From Agelaius tricolor (taxonomy: Eukaryota; Chordata; Aves; Passeriformes; Icteridae): a stretch of 64,000 nt of DNA. The translations under genes and the position numbers were made by a program. The stretch is from NCBI GenBank assembly GCA_023055355.1, contig JALJCS010000007.1, forward strand, positions 3,956,001 through 4,020,000. The letters are read 5' to 3'. Below the pieces are notes generated by a model that saw nothing but the letters and a program-made list of their open reading frames with translations, had not been told where the DNA came from and did no database searches. The stretch's first letter is position 1, and each line of letters begins with the position of its first letter. Positions 15,009-29,664 of this stretch are shown here, piece by piece.

Positions 15009-17555
15009 ACTGACAACAAATTCACTTCCACACAAACAGGTTGAACAAAGCAGCCACAGCAGCCTCTTCATTGGGAATTCTACAATTATACTTTCTCACT
15101 TTAAATTGGAATAAAATGACAAACTTTGAAATTTTCATTAACTTCTTCATAATTGTTTTAAGTCAAGAGATTTTTTTCTTTAAATAAAATATTAAAATTT
15201 TACTTTTTTTTTCACTCCACTTGGAAACATTATACAATATAAAACAAACTCCAAGTCACTTCAGGACAAAACATTGAAATGTTCTGCTTCACACAAATTC
15301 CCATGTTCCTTGTTACCATGACCTGAAAACTTCATTTTTGAGTTGACTTTTTGCACACATGACTCATTTGATAAATATTCATTCTGGTGTACAGACACAT
15401 TTTTGGTAGAAAATTGAGTGAAACAACTTAGTGTTCTTGGGGAAAACTATTGTGAACCTTGTCAGTAGCCATAGAACATTATGAAAAATGAGTTTCAGTC
15501 CATACACTTTCAGCTTTTCCCACAGAATTCAATATTTTAAAACAGGGTATCAATGACTTTCATAAAGTATGACATTCTATAGTTTTGTGTGTGTGTAAAT
15601 AGGAATAAAGAGGAAAAGGAACATTCCCTGTGTCTAAATTTAATGGGTTCATTTACCTAATGTAAAGTACTACATGAAAAAAAAAATATTTTTATGCTCT
15701 TTTCTAAATGAGTATTCCTCTTTAATTCCCATTATCTCTGCACCAGTTTAAACTACCAAAAAGTGCTGAGTTTTATTTATCAGCTCAGTCTGAAACCCAA
15801 AGTCTTATGTGGACACAGAGATATTGGATTAAACAAATCACAGACCAACAACTTTGCTTAACTGGGATTTTCTAAGAGTGGACTGAGACAAAACTTTAAA
15901 TCAAGATTTACAGCTGCAGCAAGCTGCAGAAATGGGATTTAATACAAAATGAAAGATAATCAATGTGGTATTCCCTGCTCCTTTTGCTGTTATTGACACT
16001 GTGTTTTAATAAAGTTTGCCAGCTTTAAATATAACCCTGGTTTTCACCACAATCCTGTTTGTTCAATGTCATCATAGCCTTTCATGGCTAAAGCTCCACA
16101 TGCCTCCAAAATAAAAACTACCAAAGTCAGGCTCTTTTCTTGTGTTTTGGCTTCCATGACAACATAGGACTGATCTCTTCTTTATTCTTAATTACATTTT
16201 ATTAGACACTGAAGAAGTGCCTTCTGCACAGCAATCTAGATACCTAACCAAAAGTTAGGATTCAACATGGAACCAAACTGGATTATGTATGTAGGACCAT
16301 CTTAAAGTTCTTTTTTGAGTAATGAACCAAAACTGCTCTGACCTGGAGAAAACTGCAATAAGTCAAGGAACGTAAAGTGGCTCGCTCCTGGTTTGGGACT
16401 TAGTAGGGAAGAGAAGATTTTTTAATCAGCTTAGAAATTTTCATTCAGGAAATAACTCTTCCAGTAAAGGTAGGACCACATATGCTCTAACCCTGCCCAG
16501 GGACTTCACCTTAAGCTCATTCCAAATTGTGAAAATCCATCTCTCCCTTCAGCTCATGAGACCAGGCTAATGAAGTATATATTCAATATATAACTCACTT
16601 CTGTGAATATCTTGTTATATTAGGTACTGAACTTTGTTTGACAAGAATCCTCAAATCAAATTCCAAACACAATCTTGAGAACACAACCCCAGCACCTCAT
16701 TTGATATCCTTCAATATCAGACAACACCCAGAGCCCAGGACACACTCAGTTTTACTTGAAGTGTCCTTGAAGCACAAATTGAACTACATTTTAGGCCGTT
16801 ATTGAAATGTAGGGGTGGGAATTCTGTTTGTCCTGTAGCTGCCTGTTCACATCCGCATCTATCAAATTTAATGGCAGAACTTCACAAACAGCAGCTATGA
16901 ATTCCAGCAATGGGCCAGTGGTGCCCATCTTCTCTTGCTGCTTTTAAAAACATCCCCCAAAGTGAACTTTCTGAAAAAGCAAACAAAGCCTTTCAACCTG
17001 CCTCTCCATAAATCCATAAAAGCAAATTCAGGTGCAGAAGCTTGAAGATTATAGTTGATTTGATCAGATAGTCACAGCTCTTAAGTGGTTTTAAAAAGGA
17101 AAAAAACTATTAAGAATTTATTTCAGTTGTTGAGAATCACTGTGCACCCCTGCATGGCTTCAAAACTACTCCCTTTGCTCTACTGACTGTGTGCTGGATT
17201 TAAATCCATGTCTTTAAATTCATTCTTGTGTTTCACTCCAGGTAAGTCTGCAACCACACAGCTTTTGGTTTTGGAAAGCATTTGGTGAAAAGCAACACTG
17301 CTATAAATTTAAGATGTGGATAAGATCCAAACATCAGCATTGCAGATTCAGAAGAGGTTCTGAATCTGCCTTTTAAATAAATGGCTTAAACCTACAATAT
17401 ATTCATTATTGTGCAATAAATAACCAATCACCCATGGTTATTTGGTTAATAAGCAGAACCTCATTGCTCCCGACTTTATGAATAATCCATATAAAAGGAC
17501 AAAATCCACATCACCCACATTTGCAGGAGTAATTAACATCCATATAGAAATTAAT

Positions 17556-17576
17556 CATTATTATTATTATTATTAT
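17556..17576 (+). repeat. ATT trinucleotide microsatellite
   Basis: About seven uninterrupted ATT units. It is a simple repeat with no other feature. Confidence 0.9.
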
Positions 17577-18115
17577 GCCACTTCAGCTCTTAACATTACA
17601 TATTTAATTCCATATATTTACAATTACAGAACTGTAAATACATGGAATTATCAAAACAACATACAAGCAGTATATCTCACAACACCATGTAAAACATGGT
17701 TTAAGTACCTCTGGTATCATACCAAAGCATTCAAAACTTTCTTTTATTGGCAAAATAGCAGGAAAAACCCAGAAAAATTGAGTCACACAACATGCCAGAT
17801 CTTTTAATTATACCAGCTGATGATATTTTTGTATTAATTACTCTTCATCAGTTCTCATGGACTATAATGAGATTCTCTATGCAGCAAAAATCTGTCCCAA
17901 AGTCTACTGCAATGGGAAGAAGATCCCATTGGTTCCAGTGGTTTCTGGGAAAGTTTTGCCCAGAGCCACAGTGAAATTTTGTGAGTGTTCATCTCCTAAA
18001 CATGTGGCCTTATCTCTGAAATCAGAAAGAAGAAGGAAATGCAAGCAGCTGCTACTTTTACTCTCCAGTGGAAGGCTTTCTTTGCATGGTGCTCCCTTCA
18101 GTGGCAAATATTTTA

Positions 18116-21947
<3,832 letters not shown>

Positions 21948-22115
21948 CTGCTTCATCAGTGGTGATGGTGAGCTCGTTGCTGGCCTCGCTCTTGCCGATG
22001 CGGTTCTTGGCGTACATGCGGATGTTGTAGGTGGAGGACGGGTGCAGGTCGATGATGGTGGCTTGGTTTAGCTGAGGGGAAACATCTCTGGTTCTCTGGA
22101 CAGAATCCCAAGAGT
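21948..22115 (-). CDS. DSCAM: DSCAM exon: second half of FN3 domain 1
   Basis: This 168-base exon completes an Asp codon ([18 protein letters not shown]). It continues through [20 protein letters not shown], the tyrosine corner of FN3 domain 1, to [18 protein letters not shown]. It starts in phase 2 and ends with the first base of an Ala codon. The acceptor is tcaaacag and the donor is gtatga. The match to vertebrate DSCAM is close. Upstream it joins the exon at 37447-37575 across a 15.3-kb intron that has collected many insertions. Confidence 0.96.
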
Positions 22116-22539
22116 CTGTTTGATAAGAAATATCAATAGAAACAGACAAATAAATGGTGGTGTTAATGTGGGTAATACAAGCATGAAGTTAAACTGTCTC
22201 ATGCCACTGCTGTGTTAATCCAGAACACGCATTTTGCTCCAAGCAAATTCAGTGATCCCTCCCCTTCCTTGACATTCCCAACATTGCCAGCAGCATTCCC
22301 AACTGCTCCAAGAGTGCTGCTGAGAACAACTGGATCTTAGCTCTGGGGTCATCAGCAAATCCACAGAAATAGCTCCTCTTTGAGGAGGTGCTGAGAGCAG
22401 AAAAGATTCCCCAGTTTTTTAGGCATTGGAACGACTGCTCAAAAATGTGAGTTGCTGCCCCAAAGGGATCTTCACTCAGTGAGAATGTTGGTTGTGTTAA
22501 AAAAAAAAAGGAAGTGGAGTTAATGAACAGGAATAGCCC

Positions 22540-22888
22540 ATGGGAGACCTCACTGCTCTCCACAGCTCCCTGACAGGAGGGTGCAGCCAGGTGGGGACTG
22601 GGCTGTTTTCCTCAGCAACAAATGACAGCATGAGGGAACACAGCCTCAGCCTGGGCCAGGGGATGGTCAGCTTGGATATCAGCAGGAATTTCTTCATGGA
22701 AAAGGTAGTTAAACATTGGAAGCAGCTGCCCAAGGTAGTTGTAGAGCCCCCATCCCTGGAGGTATCCAAGAAAGGCCTGGGCATGGCACTCAGTGCTCTG
22801 GGCTGGGTGACAAGATGGGCAGTGGGCACAGTTTGGACTTGATGTGCTGGGAGACCTTTTCTACCATCAGGGATTCTGTAATTCTCTG
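22540..22888 (+). mobile_element. CR1 LINE 3' end
   Basis: This sense CR1 copy has the blocks gagacctcactgctctccac, agctgcccaaggtagttgta, atccctggaggtatccaaga and tttggacttgatgtgctggg, and ends near gattctgtaattctctg. Most CR1 pieces in this window are in the other orientation. Confidence 0.85.
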
Positions 22889-22927
22889 AAAGTTATCCCA
22901 GAAAAAAAAAAAAAAAATCAGTCCTGG

Positions 22928-23670
22928 AGAAACACCCTGCAAAATGGAAATGCCAAGACCAAACTCCTGCCACAGCTACTCAGCACTGCTGACCCTGGGG
23001 GAAACAGCCTGACTGAAACACAAAGTCAGCCAGACTTCACCCCTATGACCCCAAACCTTAGCATCAAGTCCTAGGAAACATTCATCTAACTCAGGGCAAG
23101 CCTGAAATCTCCTTCCGAGAGCCTTTGGAGTTTTGTTAATTAATTCAAGTTCTACTCCCCTGTTGGTTACTTGTGTTCCATATATGGTATTTTCTCTAGA
23201 ATGTTCCACCCCCAAGACTATATATTGTTACCACTCCCATGTTTCTGGTTTTTGGATCTTGTCCCTATGCTGTGTTGGGTTCCTGGGCTTTACTTTTCAC
23301 ATGGTTGTTTCAAATACAACCCTGATTAGGAGGCAAATGAGACCATGGGAAGGCAACAGACAGATTTTATTCAACAACACAGATTTTATTTCTCAAGAAT
23401 GTGAGAAAGGAGAGAGAAAGAAAGAGGAAACACCTGTCAGAGAGAGAGAGACACACACAGAGCAGGAGATAATCAGCTGGAACCACATGAGCTGTAAGGT
23501 CCCTGCCAGCCCCAAGCGCTCTGTTGTGTAGGAGTTGTACGGACTCCAGAAGTGACCCCACAGCTGCTTTCTGCTGAGCAGGCCCTGGGCAGGGACAGGG
23601 GAGCCGAGGGGCCAAGGCTTCAGCCACAGGCTCAGCAGCAAGATCCTTCTGCTGATGTTCTGTGTGCAAA
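22928..23670. other. Unassigned sequence, possibly LTR-related
   Basis: No coding sequence is supported here. Two tttattt-bearing blocks near 23355-23395 look like reverse polyadenylation signals. A purine-rich AGAGAG/ACACAC stretch lies at about 23405-23466. It sits between a CR1 copy and an LTR, so it is probably more retroviral debris, but I cannot name it. Confidence 0.3.
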
Positions 23671-24340
23671 CTGTTATGAGTAAAAAAAGGTTACCTGTTT
23701 TTTTTTAAAAAGTTGCAGAGTGAACAGGTTGGACCAGTTGCTGCCAGGGTGGAGTTCTAACTGTTTGTTATTGTAATCACTGGTGGTTTTTGTTAACTAC
23801 CTGTCCTTGAAGGTTAAGAATTCCTCCTTTGTCAGCACCACCCTGCCTGCTGCCAAGGATGACCCTTCTCGACAGTGAAAGGAGGGGACATTGGAGGGTA
23901 TGCAAAATAACTTTGGAGCCAGCATGCCACGGGAAAGCCACCCCACCAAACTTACCAAAAAACCCCCAAAACAACGAGCCAACACGGAATTAAGAGATCA
24001 AAGTGATGTCTGGACGTGAGGAACAAAGTACAGAGTCTGCAGAGACGCTGAAACCCTTTGTTACCCCTCACTCTAAGCAAAGACCTCAGCTGGAGCCAGG
24101 ACCTGGGGACGGCAAACACAAAGGTGATAACACAGGGTACACCCCCTCGGCTCTTGTGAGGATGGGACCCCCAGCTCTGCCCTTCAGGGGACAAAGCTGC
24201 ACATTCCTCCTCCTCCGAGCCATTCCTGTGAGCAATGACGGCGGGAGTGTGGACCCATCGAGCATCCCAACCTTGAGCTGAAAGCTTTTAATAAAGGCAT
24301 TAAAAAGGAGAAAAGATCTCCTGCCCTGCGGCTCCCTGGT
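23671..24340 (+). mobile_element. Endogenous retrovirus LTR
   Basis: The segment begins TGTTATGAGT. It ends with gagctgaaagctttt, an AATAAA signal at 24290-24295, then ggcattaaaaaggagaaaag and a short C-rich tail, which is the layout of U3, R and U5. I recall a similar 3' end in avian ERVK-like LTRs. It abuts the inverted guest-gene fragment at 24341 with no retroviral coding sequence between. The left edge and class are uncertain. Confidence 0.55.
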
Positions 24341-24880
24341 GGCAGCAGAGGCAGCGCCTGCCCTGCCCAGCGCCTCTCCTGCCCCACAGAGTCTCACAGA
24401 GGCTGAGCTGGCAGCTGCTGCCCCGACCAGAGCTGATGAGAAGGAAGAGCTGCCCAAGACTCTCGCTCTGGAGGAGGTAAAGGCAGCAGCTCCTCTCTTC
24501 AGGGAGGAACTGCCATCACCAGGGACACAGAGCTCATCCAGTGTCCCCTCCGACACCCGGACCAGTAGCTAGGCTTCACTGTGCCAGGATCAGAACATCA
24601 CTGAGGAGATCCTGATCCAGGAACTGACAAACATCTACAAACTGATGGAGAAGCTGGAGGGAGAGTATGCCCTCCAACAACAGATGGGTGTACAAGAAAC
24701 CCAGCGCAGCTCTCCCAGCCCCATTGGCTTGGAGGTGGCAACAGAGGCAGTGCCTGCCCTGCCCGGTGCCTCCTCGGTCACAGGCAGTCCTTCAGAGTCT
24801 AAGCCAGCAGCTGCTGCCCCAGCTGGATGTGAGGAGAAGGAAGAGCTGCCCAAGCCTCTCACTCCTGAGGAGGGAAAGGC
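24341..24880 (+). pseudogene. Inverted fragment of the repeat-rich guest gene
   Basis: This segment is about 98% identical by eye to the reverse complement of 32731-33270, part of the 1158-codon ORF. It covers the EAELAAAAPTRADEKEELPK unit, the coiled-coil ITEEILIQELTNIYKLMEKL and the start of the next unit. Here it reads on the plus strand. A C-to-T change turns the Gln codon of SSQASLCQD into a TAG stop near 24570. It begins directly after an LTR and ends at a breakpoint near 24880, where homology flips to the minus strand. It is a broken gene fragment that lacks both ends. Confidence 0.85.
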
Positions 24881-25661
24881 ACAGCTCCTGACTGCTCACA
24901 TGCTGCTCCTGTTGGGACAGCTTTTGGTCACTAATAGCTGGCCACTGGCACAACTCTTGGGCTCTGGCAGCTAGTCCTTGTGACAGCTCCTTGTCACTCC
25001 TCTCTCTCACTTGGGACAATTCTGATTCTATGCTGTCTTTCCACTGGGACATGTGGGAGCACACATCTTGTTCCCATGGTGAGAGTTCTTCATTCCTCTC
25101 ACCTTTTCCTCTGGGAAAGCTCTGGGACACTGTCCCATCGAGAGATGGGGGAGTGCCCATCACACAGTGAGAGGTCTTGGTATCTCTCACCTTCCCTCTG
25201 ATCTGGCTCTTGCATATCGTCCCACTGGAAATCCTCTGAGACACTCACATCTCTCTGTAAGCACAGCTCATGGGATCTCTCGTCTTCTTCCCATCCCAAC
25301 TCCTGCTGCTCACTCCCATCTATTCCCACTGGGATATCTCTTGGGCTGTGACACATTGTTCCCACTTGCACACCTCTTGGTATAGCTCACTGTCTTCCTC
25401 CCACTGGTACAGCTCCTGGACTGTGACAGTTTCTCTCCGTTCATAGAGCTCTTCATGTGTCTCATTGCTCTACTGGGAAACCTCTTGAACTCGCACACAT
25501 ACCTGGCATTGGTACAGCTTTCGGCTCCTCCTGGCTCCCCAACGGGAAACTTCTCAGTCTGTCAGTACTTGTAGTTGGTTCCTGTCTCTCCCTGTCACGT
25601 CTTCCTGCTGGGAAAGCTCCTTGTCACTGTCACCTTCCAACCGGGAAAACTTGCGGTCCAT
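24881..25661 (-). pseudogene. Truncated second copy of the guest gene, 5' part
   Basis: This is a direct-orientation match to 33393-34174. It starts at the same ATG context (GCCGACATGG, ATG at 25661), encoding MDRKFSRLEGDSDKELSQQE, and continues into Trp/Glu-rich text such as EDFQWDDMQEPDQREGERYQ and NEELSPWEQD. It carries an early TGA where the other copy reads Asn in VLTNREV. It shares the TAG in EVSQ* with the other copy, has lost one T near 25323, and needs a frame change before NEELSPW. It is broken and stops at the inversion breakpoint. Confidence 0.85.
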
Positions 25662-26497
25662 GTCGGCAAAGGCCCCTCTCCTCCTCCTCAGTCTGTGACA
25701 GTGGCAGGACTGACCTGCCCACTGCCCCCGACCACTGCCTGCCGTGGGCTTCCAGCCAGCTGGGCAAGGGCCTGGGGACTGGGAGTTGGAGTTGGCTTTG
25801 TCCTCGTCGTTATCTTTTGCTATCGGCCTCGTCCCCGTCTGTTGCTATCATCGTTTATTGCTATTGGCATCCAGTGCAGACACAGGGAGCTGCTTCCTGC
25901 ACAGAGAGCGGCTCTCCTGCGACTGAGCTCTGCACCCCTTAGAGAGCTGGTGAACTCGGCTCCTGCCGGCTTTGTCCCAGCTGGGACATGAGGAGGGCAC
26001 GGGAAGGACTCGAGTTTCCCGGCAAAGGCTCGAGTTTCTCATCCCCTTCCTCACACCCCTGCCGGTTCCCGGTGTTCTCGTGCTGCCACCTGGTGGCCAT
26101 CGCTGGTACCGCACCAGCCCCGCGCCCGGCCGGAACCCCCGCGGATCCCGGCAAAGATTTTGGGAACCCCCAACTCTGCGAAAGCATCGGGGACCCGGGT
26201 GTGGCCCCCTCACACCAGAGCATAAGAAAGTGCAATTAAACAGTGCTGTTCAAAGTTTGTCCCTAAGACTGCCCTAATGACTTAAAAAATTGGAAAGGAT
26301 GGCGAGAGAGGCACAAATGAGGGCCCCAAATCCCCGTTCCTGTCTCCGGAGCTCTTTGCACAGCTCCGATGGGAAGGTCTGCAGGCTGCACAGGACTGGT
26401 TTCCATGAAGGGCCAGGTCTGAGTGCCACGGGTACATGTCTGTACAGACAGGTGATGTCTCTAAGTACCAAAACATCCTGAAACACCAAGTACTTGA
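25662..26497 (-). repeat. 5' flank of the truncated guest-gene copy (segmental duplication)
   Basis: This matches the region 5' of the full guest-gene copy in two blocks: 25662-25930 with about 34175-34450, and 25953-26497 with 35225-35767. Homology stops in both copies at the shared block acatcctgaaacaccaagt. About 770 bases of GC-rich sequence present in the full copy are absent here. This is the untranslated or promoter side of the gene. Confidence 0.85.
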
Positions 26498-26517
26498 TCA
26501 CACAGGTATTCATAATC

Positions 26518-27180
26518 ACACAGAATCACAGAATAAACACATCCAGAGATGGTGATTCTACCACCTCCCTGGGAAGAGCATTCCAGTACTTTATTATTGT
26601 TTCAGTGAAAAATTTCTTCCTAATGTCCAATCTCTACCTTCCCTGACGTAGCTGGAGGCTGTGTCCTCTGGTTCTGTCAGTGCTGCCTGGTGGAAGAGAC
26701 CAACCCCACCTGTCTGCAGCCTCCCTTCAGGAAGGTGTAGAGAGCAATAAGGTCACCTCTAAGTCTCCTCCAGGCAAAACAACCCCAGCTCCTTCAAACA
26801 TTCCTCACAGGGCTTGTGTTCCAAGCCCCTCACCAGCCTTGTTGCCTCCTCTGGATGTCCTCACGCATCTCCACATCCTTCCTGAAGTGAGGGGCCCAGA
26901 ACTGGGCACAGCACTCAAGGTACAGCCTCACCAGTGCCCAGTGCAGGGGAAGGATGAGCTCCCTGCTCCTGCTGGCCACACAATTCCCAATGCAGGCCAG
27001 GATGCCATTGGCCTTCTTGGCCACCATGGCTCACTGCCAGCTCATATTCAGCTGGCTGTCGACCAGCACCCCCAGGTCCATTTCCACCTGAACACTATCC
27101 AGCCACACTGTCCCCAGCTTGTAACGTTGTAGGGGATTTTTGTGGCCAACATGTAGAACTCAGCACTTAGACTTATTAAA
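26518..27180 (-). mobile_element. CR1 LINE, 3' part, split by an LTR insertion
   Basis: This long antisense CR1 runs from the 3' tail (atcacagaataaacacatcc) through cagtgaaaaatttcttccta to aactgggcacagcactcaag and gctggctgtcgaccagcacc. It breaks at cttattaaa (27180). Its next segment resumes at 28314. Reverse-strand frames match the C-terminal part of a CR1 ORF2-type reading frame in broken form. Confidence 0.9.
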
Positions 27181-27436
27181 TGTTGGGTGTATTTTGCAGA
27201 TTGAGGAGTTCTTGCAAGACCATGGCCATATTCAGCCGATGCACAATCCAGCCTGCTTGTAGTAATGGACAATGGACACGTTCACAAACGCCGCAGTGCC
27301 TCTCTGAGTGTGGGCTCAGTGTCACCCTGGCTTGCTCTGGCACTGCAGGCAGTGCGGGACACTCTCCCGTTCCTTGGGGGGTCGGCAGAGTGGCTAAGGC
27401 TGTCACCTTTTACATGAGCCATTAGCACGACATCGG

Positions 27437-27883
27437 TGGAAAAAGGAGAGGGGACTCCAGTTGGGGGTAAAATCCAGGTTTATTCTGGAGCTCTGAAGTG
27501 ATTCCTCACCCAGGCAGACCAGCCAGCTGGAGACAACCCAGAATGGCGTCTGCAGGGTTTTATAAAGCGGGGGGGGGGGGGTAAACCAGGGAGGGGTTTG
27601 CCTGCCTGCCAATGGGGACACAGGAGGACGTGGGGATCAGGGAAATGGGCAGGTAGGGGACCAATAAGGGCCACCCAAGGGAGGGGCCCCGGTGCCTGAA
27701 CCTATCACTCAATGCCCTCGGTAGAAGTTTCTAGAGGGACGGGATGGGCTGTCTAGTGAAGGACAGGACACCAGGGAGGGGTTAAGGGAAGGGTTCAGCC
27801 ACTTTTGGGGAACAGGGGGAGGGGGTAGGGAGATTGACATTAAAAGGACAGGAGGAGGCAGCAGGGGCAGAACCATTCTAACA
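27437..27883 (-). mobile_element. Second LTR nested in inverse orientation
   Basis: On the minus strand it starts TGTTAGAATGG (27883), then has a TATA-like TTTATAAA (27559-27566) preceded by a 13-base G/C homopolymer (27569-27581), and an AATAAA (27479-27484). This is the order expected of U3, R and U5. The 3' edge is uncertain. It lies inside the 27181-28313 element. Confidence 0.5.
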
Positions 27884-27903
27884 GGGGGGAACTGGGGTAA
27901 ACC

Positions 27904-27932
27904 AGTTGCATTAAGTTGTACTTAATGCAACT
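27904..27932. repeat. Perfect 12-bp inverted repeat, 5-base loop
   Basis: AGTTGCATTAAG (27904-27915) and CTTAATGCAACT (27921-27932) are exact reverse complements around the loop TTGTA. They sit 21 bases beyond the presumed start of the nested LTR. Confidence 0.95.
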
Positions 27933-28313
27933 AAAACATATAATAACACAACACAACACACAAACAATGAATAATGGACATATTCAGAAATGGGGTCGAT
28001 ATATCCCTGAAAAAGATACAAGAAGAAGAGTCATCAGGACTCAGCAAGTTTTTTAGCAAGCTTGGGAAAGTGAGAAAAAAGTGAGCCATGGGTGGGCCAG
28101 ACAACCACAGCAAGATGCGTGAAAAATTTGGTGATCCAATCAGCATTCTATTTTAGACGTGTGAACAGCGAGGATTAACCAATCATGTATTAGCTAGAGA
28201 CGTGTGGACAGTAGAGATTTCTTATAAATATAGTCTTTTTAGGGATAATAAATTTGGGCTTCACTGGATCATACTGGTTATGGTGTGATGTCCCTAAACC
28301 TCCGCACCCTGCA

Positions 28314-28585
28314 TTTAAACTTCATGCTGTTGGACTCTGCCCATCCATCCACCAGATCTAAGTCTCTCTGCAGAGCCCTCCTTCCTTCCAATAGATCAAC
28401 ACAAGCTCCCAGCTTAGTGTCATCTGCAAATTTTCTAATGAAGGACTCCATGCCCTCATCCATGTCCTCTATAAAAACATTAACTAGAACTGGTCCCAGT
28501 ACAGACCCACGAGGAACACCACTGGTGACTGGCTGCCAGCACCGTTCACCATCACTCCTTGGGCCATCCATCCAGCCATTCCTAT
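28314..28585 (-). mobile_element. CR1 LINE, continuation after the LTR insertion
   Basis: This continues the CR1 broken at 27180: tttaaacttcatgctgttgg, cccagcttagtgtcatctgc and gacccacgaggaacaccact. Reverse-strand translation includes the CR1 ORF2 motif-like text [16 protein letters not shown] and FADDTKLG, with the reverse-transcriptase FADD box. The element is degenerate and incomplete. Confidence 0.9.
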
Positions 28586-29261
28586 TACTATTCTCGTTAT
28601 ATGTATTTTTAAATCATTCTTGTCCTCTCTGTCTTCTTAGTCTTCATCTTTGTGGTCTTCATCTGCTTTGTCATCGTCTTCATTGTCTTCATCCTCTTTG
28701 TCTTGGGGTGGATTATGCTGAGAGTCCGTTCCAGGAGCCTCTGCTTTGTGCCCAAGAAATGGTTGCTGCACCTTCCAGGCCCGGGGCCGGGTGTGTGTGG
28801 GGCGGGGAAGGGGGGAGCTTTGGGCTCTTTGCCTGGCCATTTCCCAAGCCTCACTGCCCAGCTGTTCCTGGCTCTGCACGATTCTGTTTTGCTGGGCTTG
28901 CTTGGCTTTGCTGGCCCATGCCAAAGCTTTTCCCTTCCCTGCCTTGGAGGAGCTGCAGCAGCAATCTTTCAGCCCCTCCAGCCGAACCCAACAGCTGCTG
29001 CTCCCACACCAGAGCAGCGGGACTGGCAGGAGCGGGGCTGTCCCATTCCAGCCCCAAGCATCAAGGAGCCGAGGCAGGCAGAGAAAGCACAGCCAGAGAC
29101 TCCAGCCCAGCTGCTTCCTCTGCTGTGAAAAATGTGTATTATATGATGGGCTTTTTGCAAATATTAAAATGAATATTATATGTGTTTTGTTAGAAAGTGA
29201 TGCTGTATTAATCCTTTTAAGTAGTGTTTTAAATACAATTTTGTGGCCACATTTGTCTTCA
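28586..29261. other. Unassigned block with acidic-coding tract
   Basis: Positions 28617-28712 are a pyrimidine-rich (TCTTCATC) tract whose minus-strand reading is a run of Asp, Glu and Lys ending an open frame that starts at 29314. The part 28740-29130 is GC-richer and open on both strands without a convincing product. Its base composition resembles the guest gene's neighbourhood more than DSCAM intron. I recognise no protein family, and it may be the remnant of another insertion. Confidence 0.3.
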
Positions 29262-29650
29262 CAGAGAAAAGCAAGGCACAACTTCCCAAGGATATTGTCT
29301 GGGAATCGCAGCAAGGAACCTCAGAGAAAGAAGAAACAATCCTTATCTCATTTGCTGTGTTTGTGCCAAAGTAGAATGCAATATGGAGATTGTTTACCCA
29401 GTGATGGTGTTTTGTTTCCTTGGCTCATCAGGGCCAAGCATGTGTGTAGACTGTTGGTCAGCAGACATTCACAAGATTCTGTTCAGTGGAGTTGAGTGCT
29501 TGTGCAGTTTCAGTTTAGATGTAATGTAATATCGTATAATATATTATAGAATAATATAGTATAATACAGTAATTAATTAGCCTTCTGGTATCAATGGAGT
29601 CAGATGCATCATTTCTCCCAGACGTTGGGGTTGTCTGTGAATCCAATATG
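29262..29650 (+). mobile_element. LTR fragment related to the solo LTR at 3049
   Basis: It shares ordered blocks with 3100-3472: cctcagagaaag, ccttatctcatttgct, tggagattgtttaccca, catcagggccaagc, a TATAATATATTATAG-type tract, and tggagtcagatgcatcattt. It lacks the 5' TGTGGCATTC start and the AATAAA seen in the other copy. Confidence 0.7.
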
Positions 29651-29664
29651 GTTTTAAGCTACAA

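Larger units (their letters stand above)
27181..28313 (+). mobile_element. LTR element inserted into CR1
   Basis: It begins TGTTGGGTGT directly after the CR1 break and ends CCCTGCA directly before CR1 resumes, so the ends are TG and CA. The flanks are ATTAAA and TTTAAA, a possible 6-bp target duplication with one mismatch. Near the 3' end are a TATA-like cttataaata (28221-28230) and an AATAAA (28247-28252). No retroviral genes are present. The middle contains a second, oppositely oriented LTR and a perfect hairpin. Confidence 0.65.

Noticed and set aside
14516..15071. Reading frames of about 100-165 residues on both strands
   Set aside because: They lie in a GC-rich CR1 copy. Equivalent frames appear in the other CR1 copies at 8.0 and 56.3 kb.
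28285..29172. Plus-strand frame of 295 residues
   Set aside because: Its first third is antisense CR1 and the rest is an unrelated block, so it is a chance fusion of repeats.
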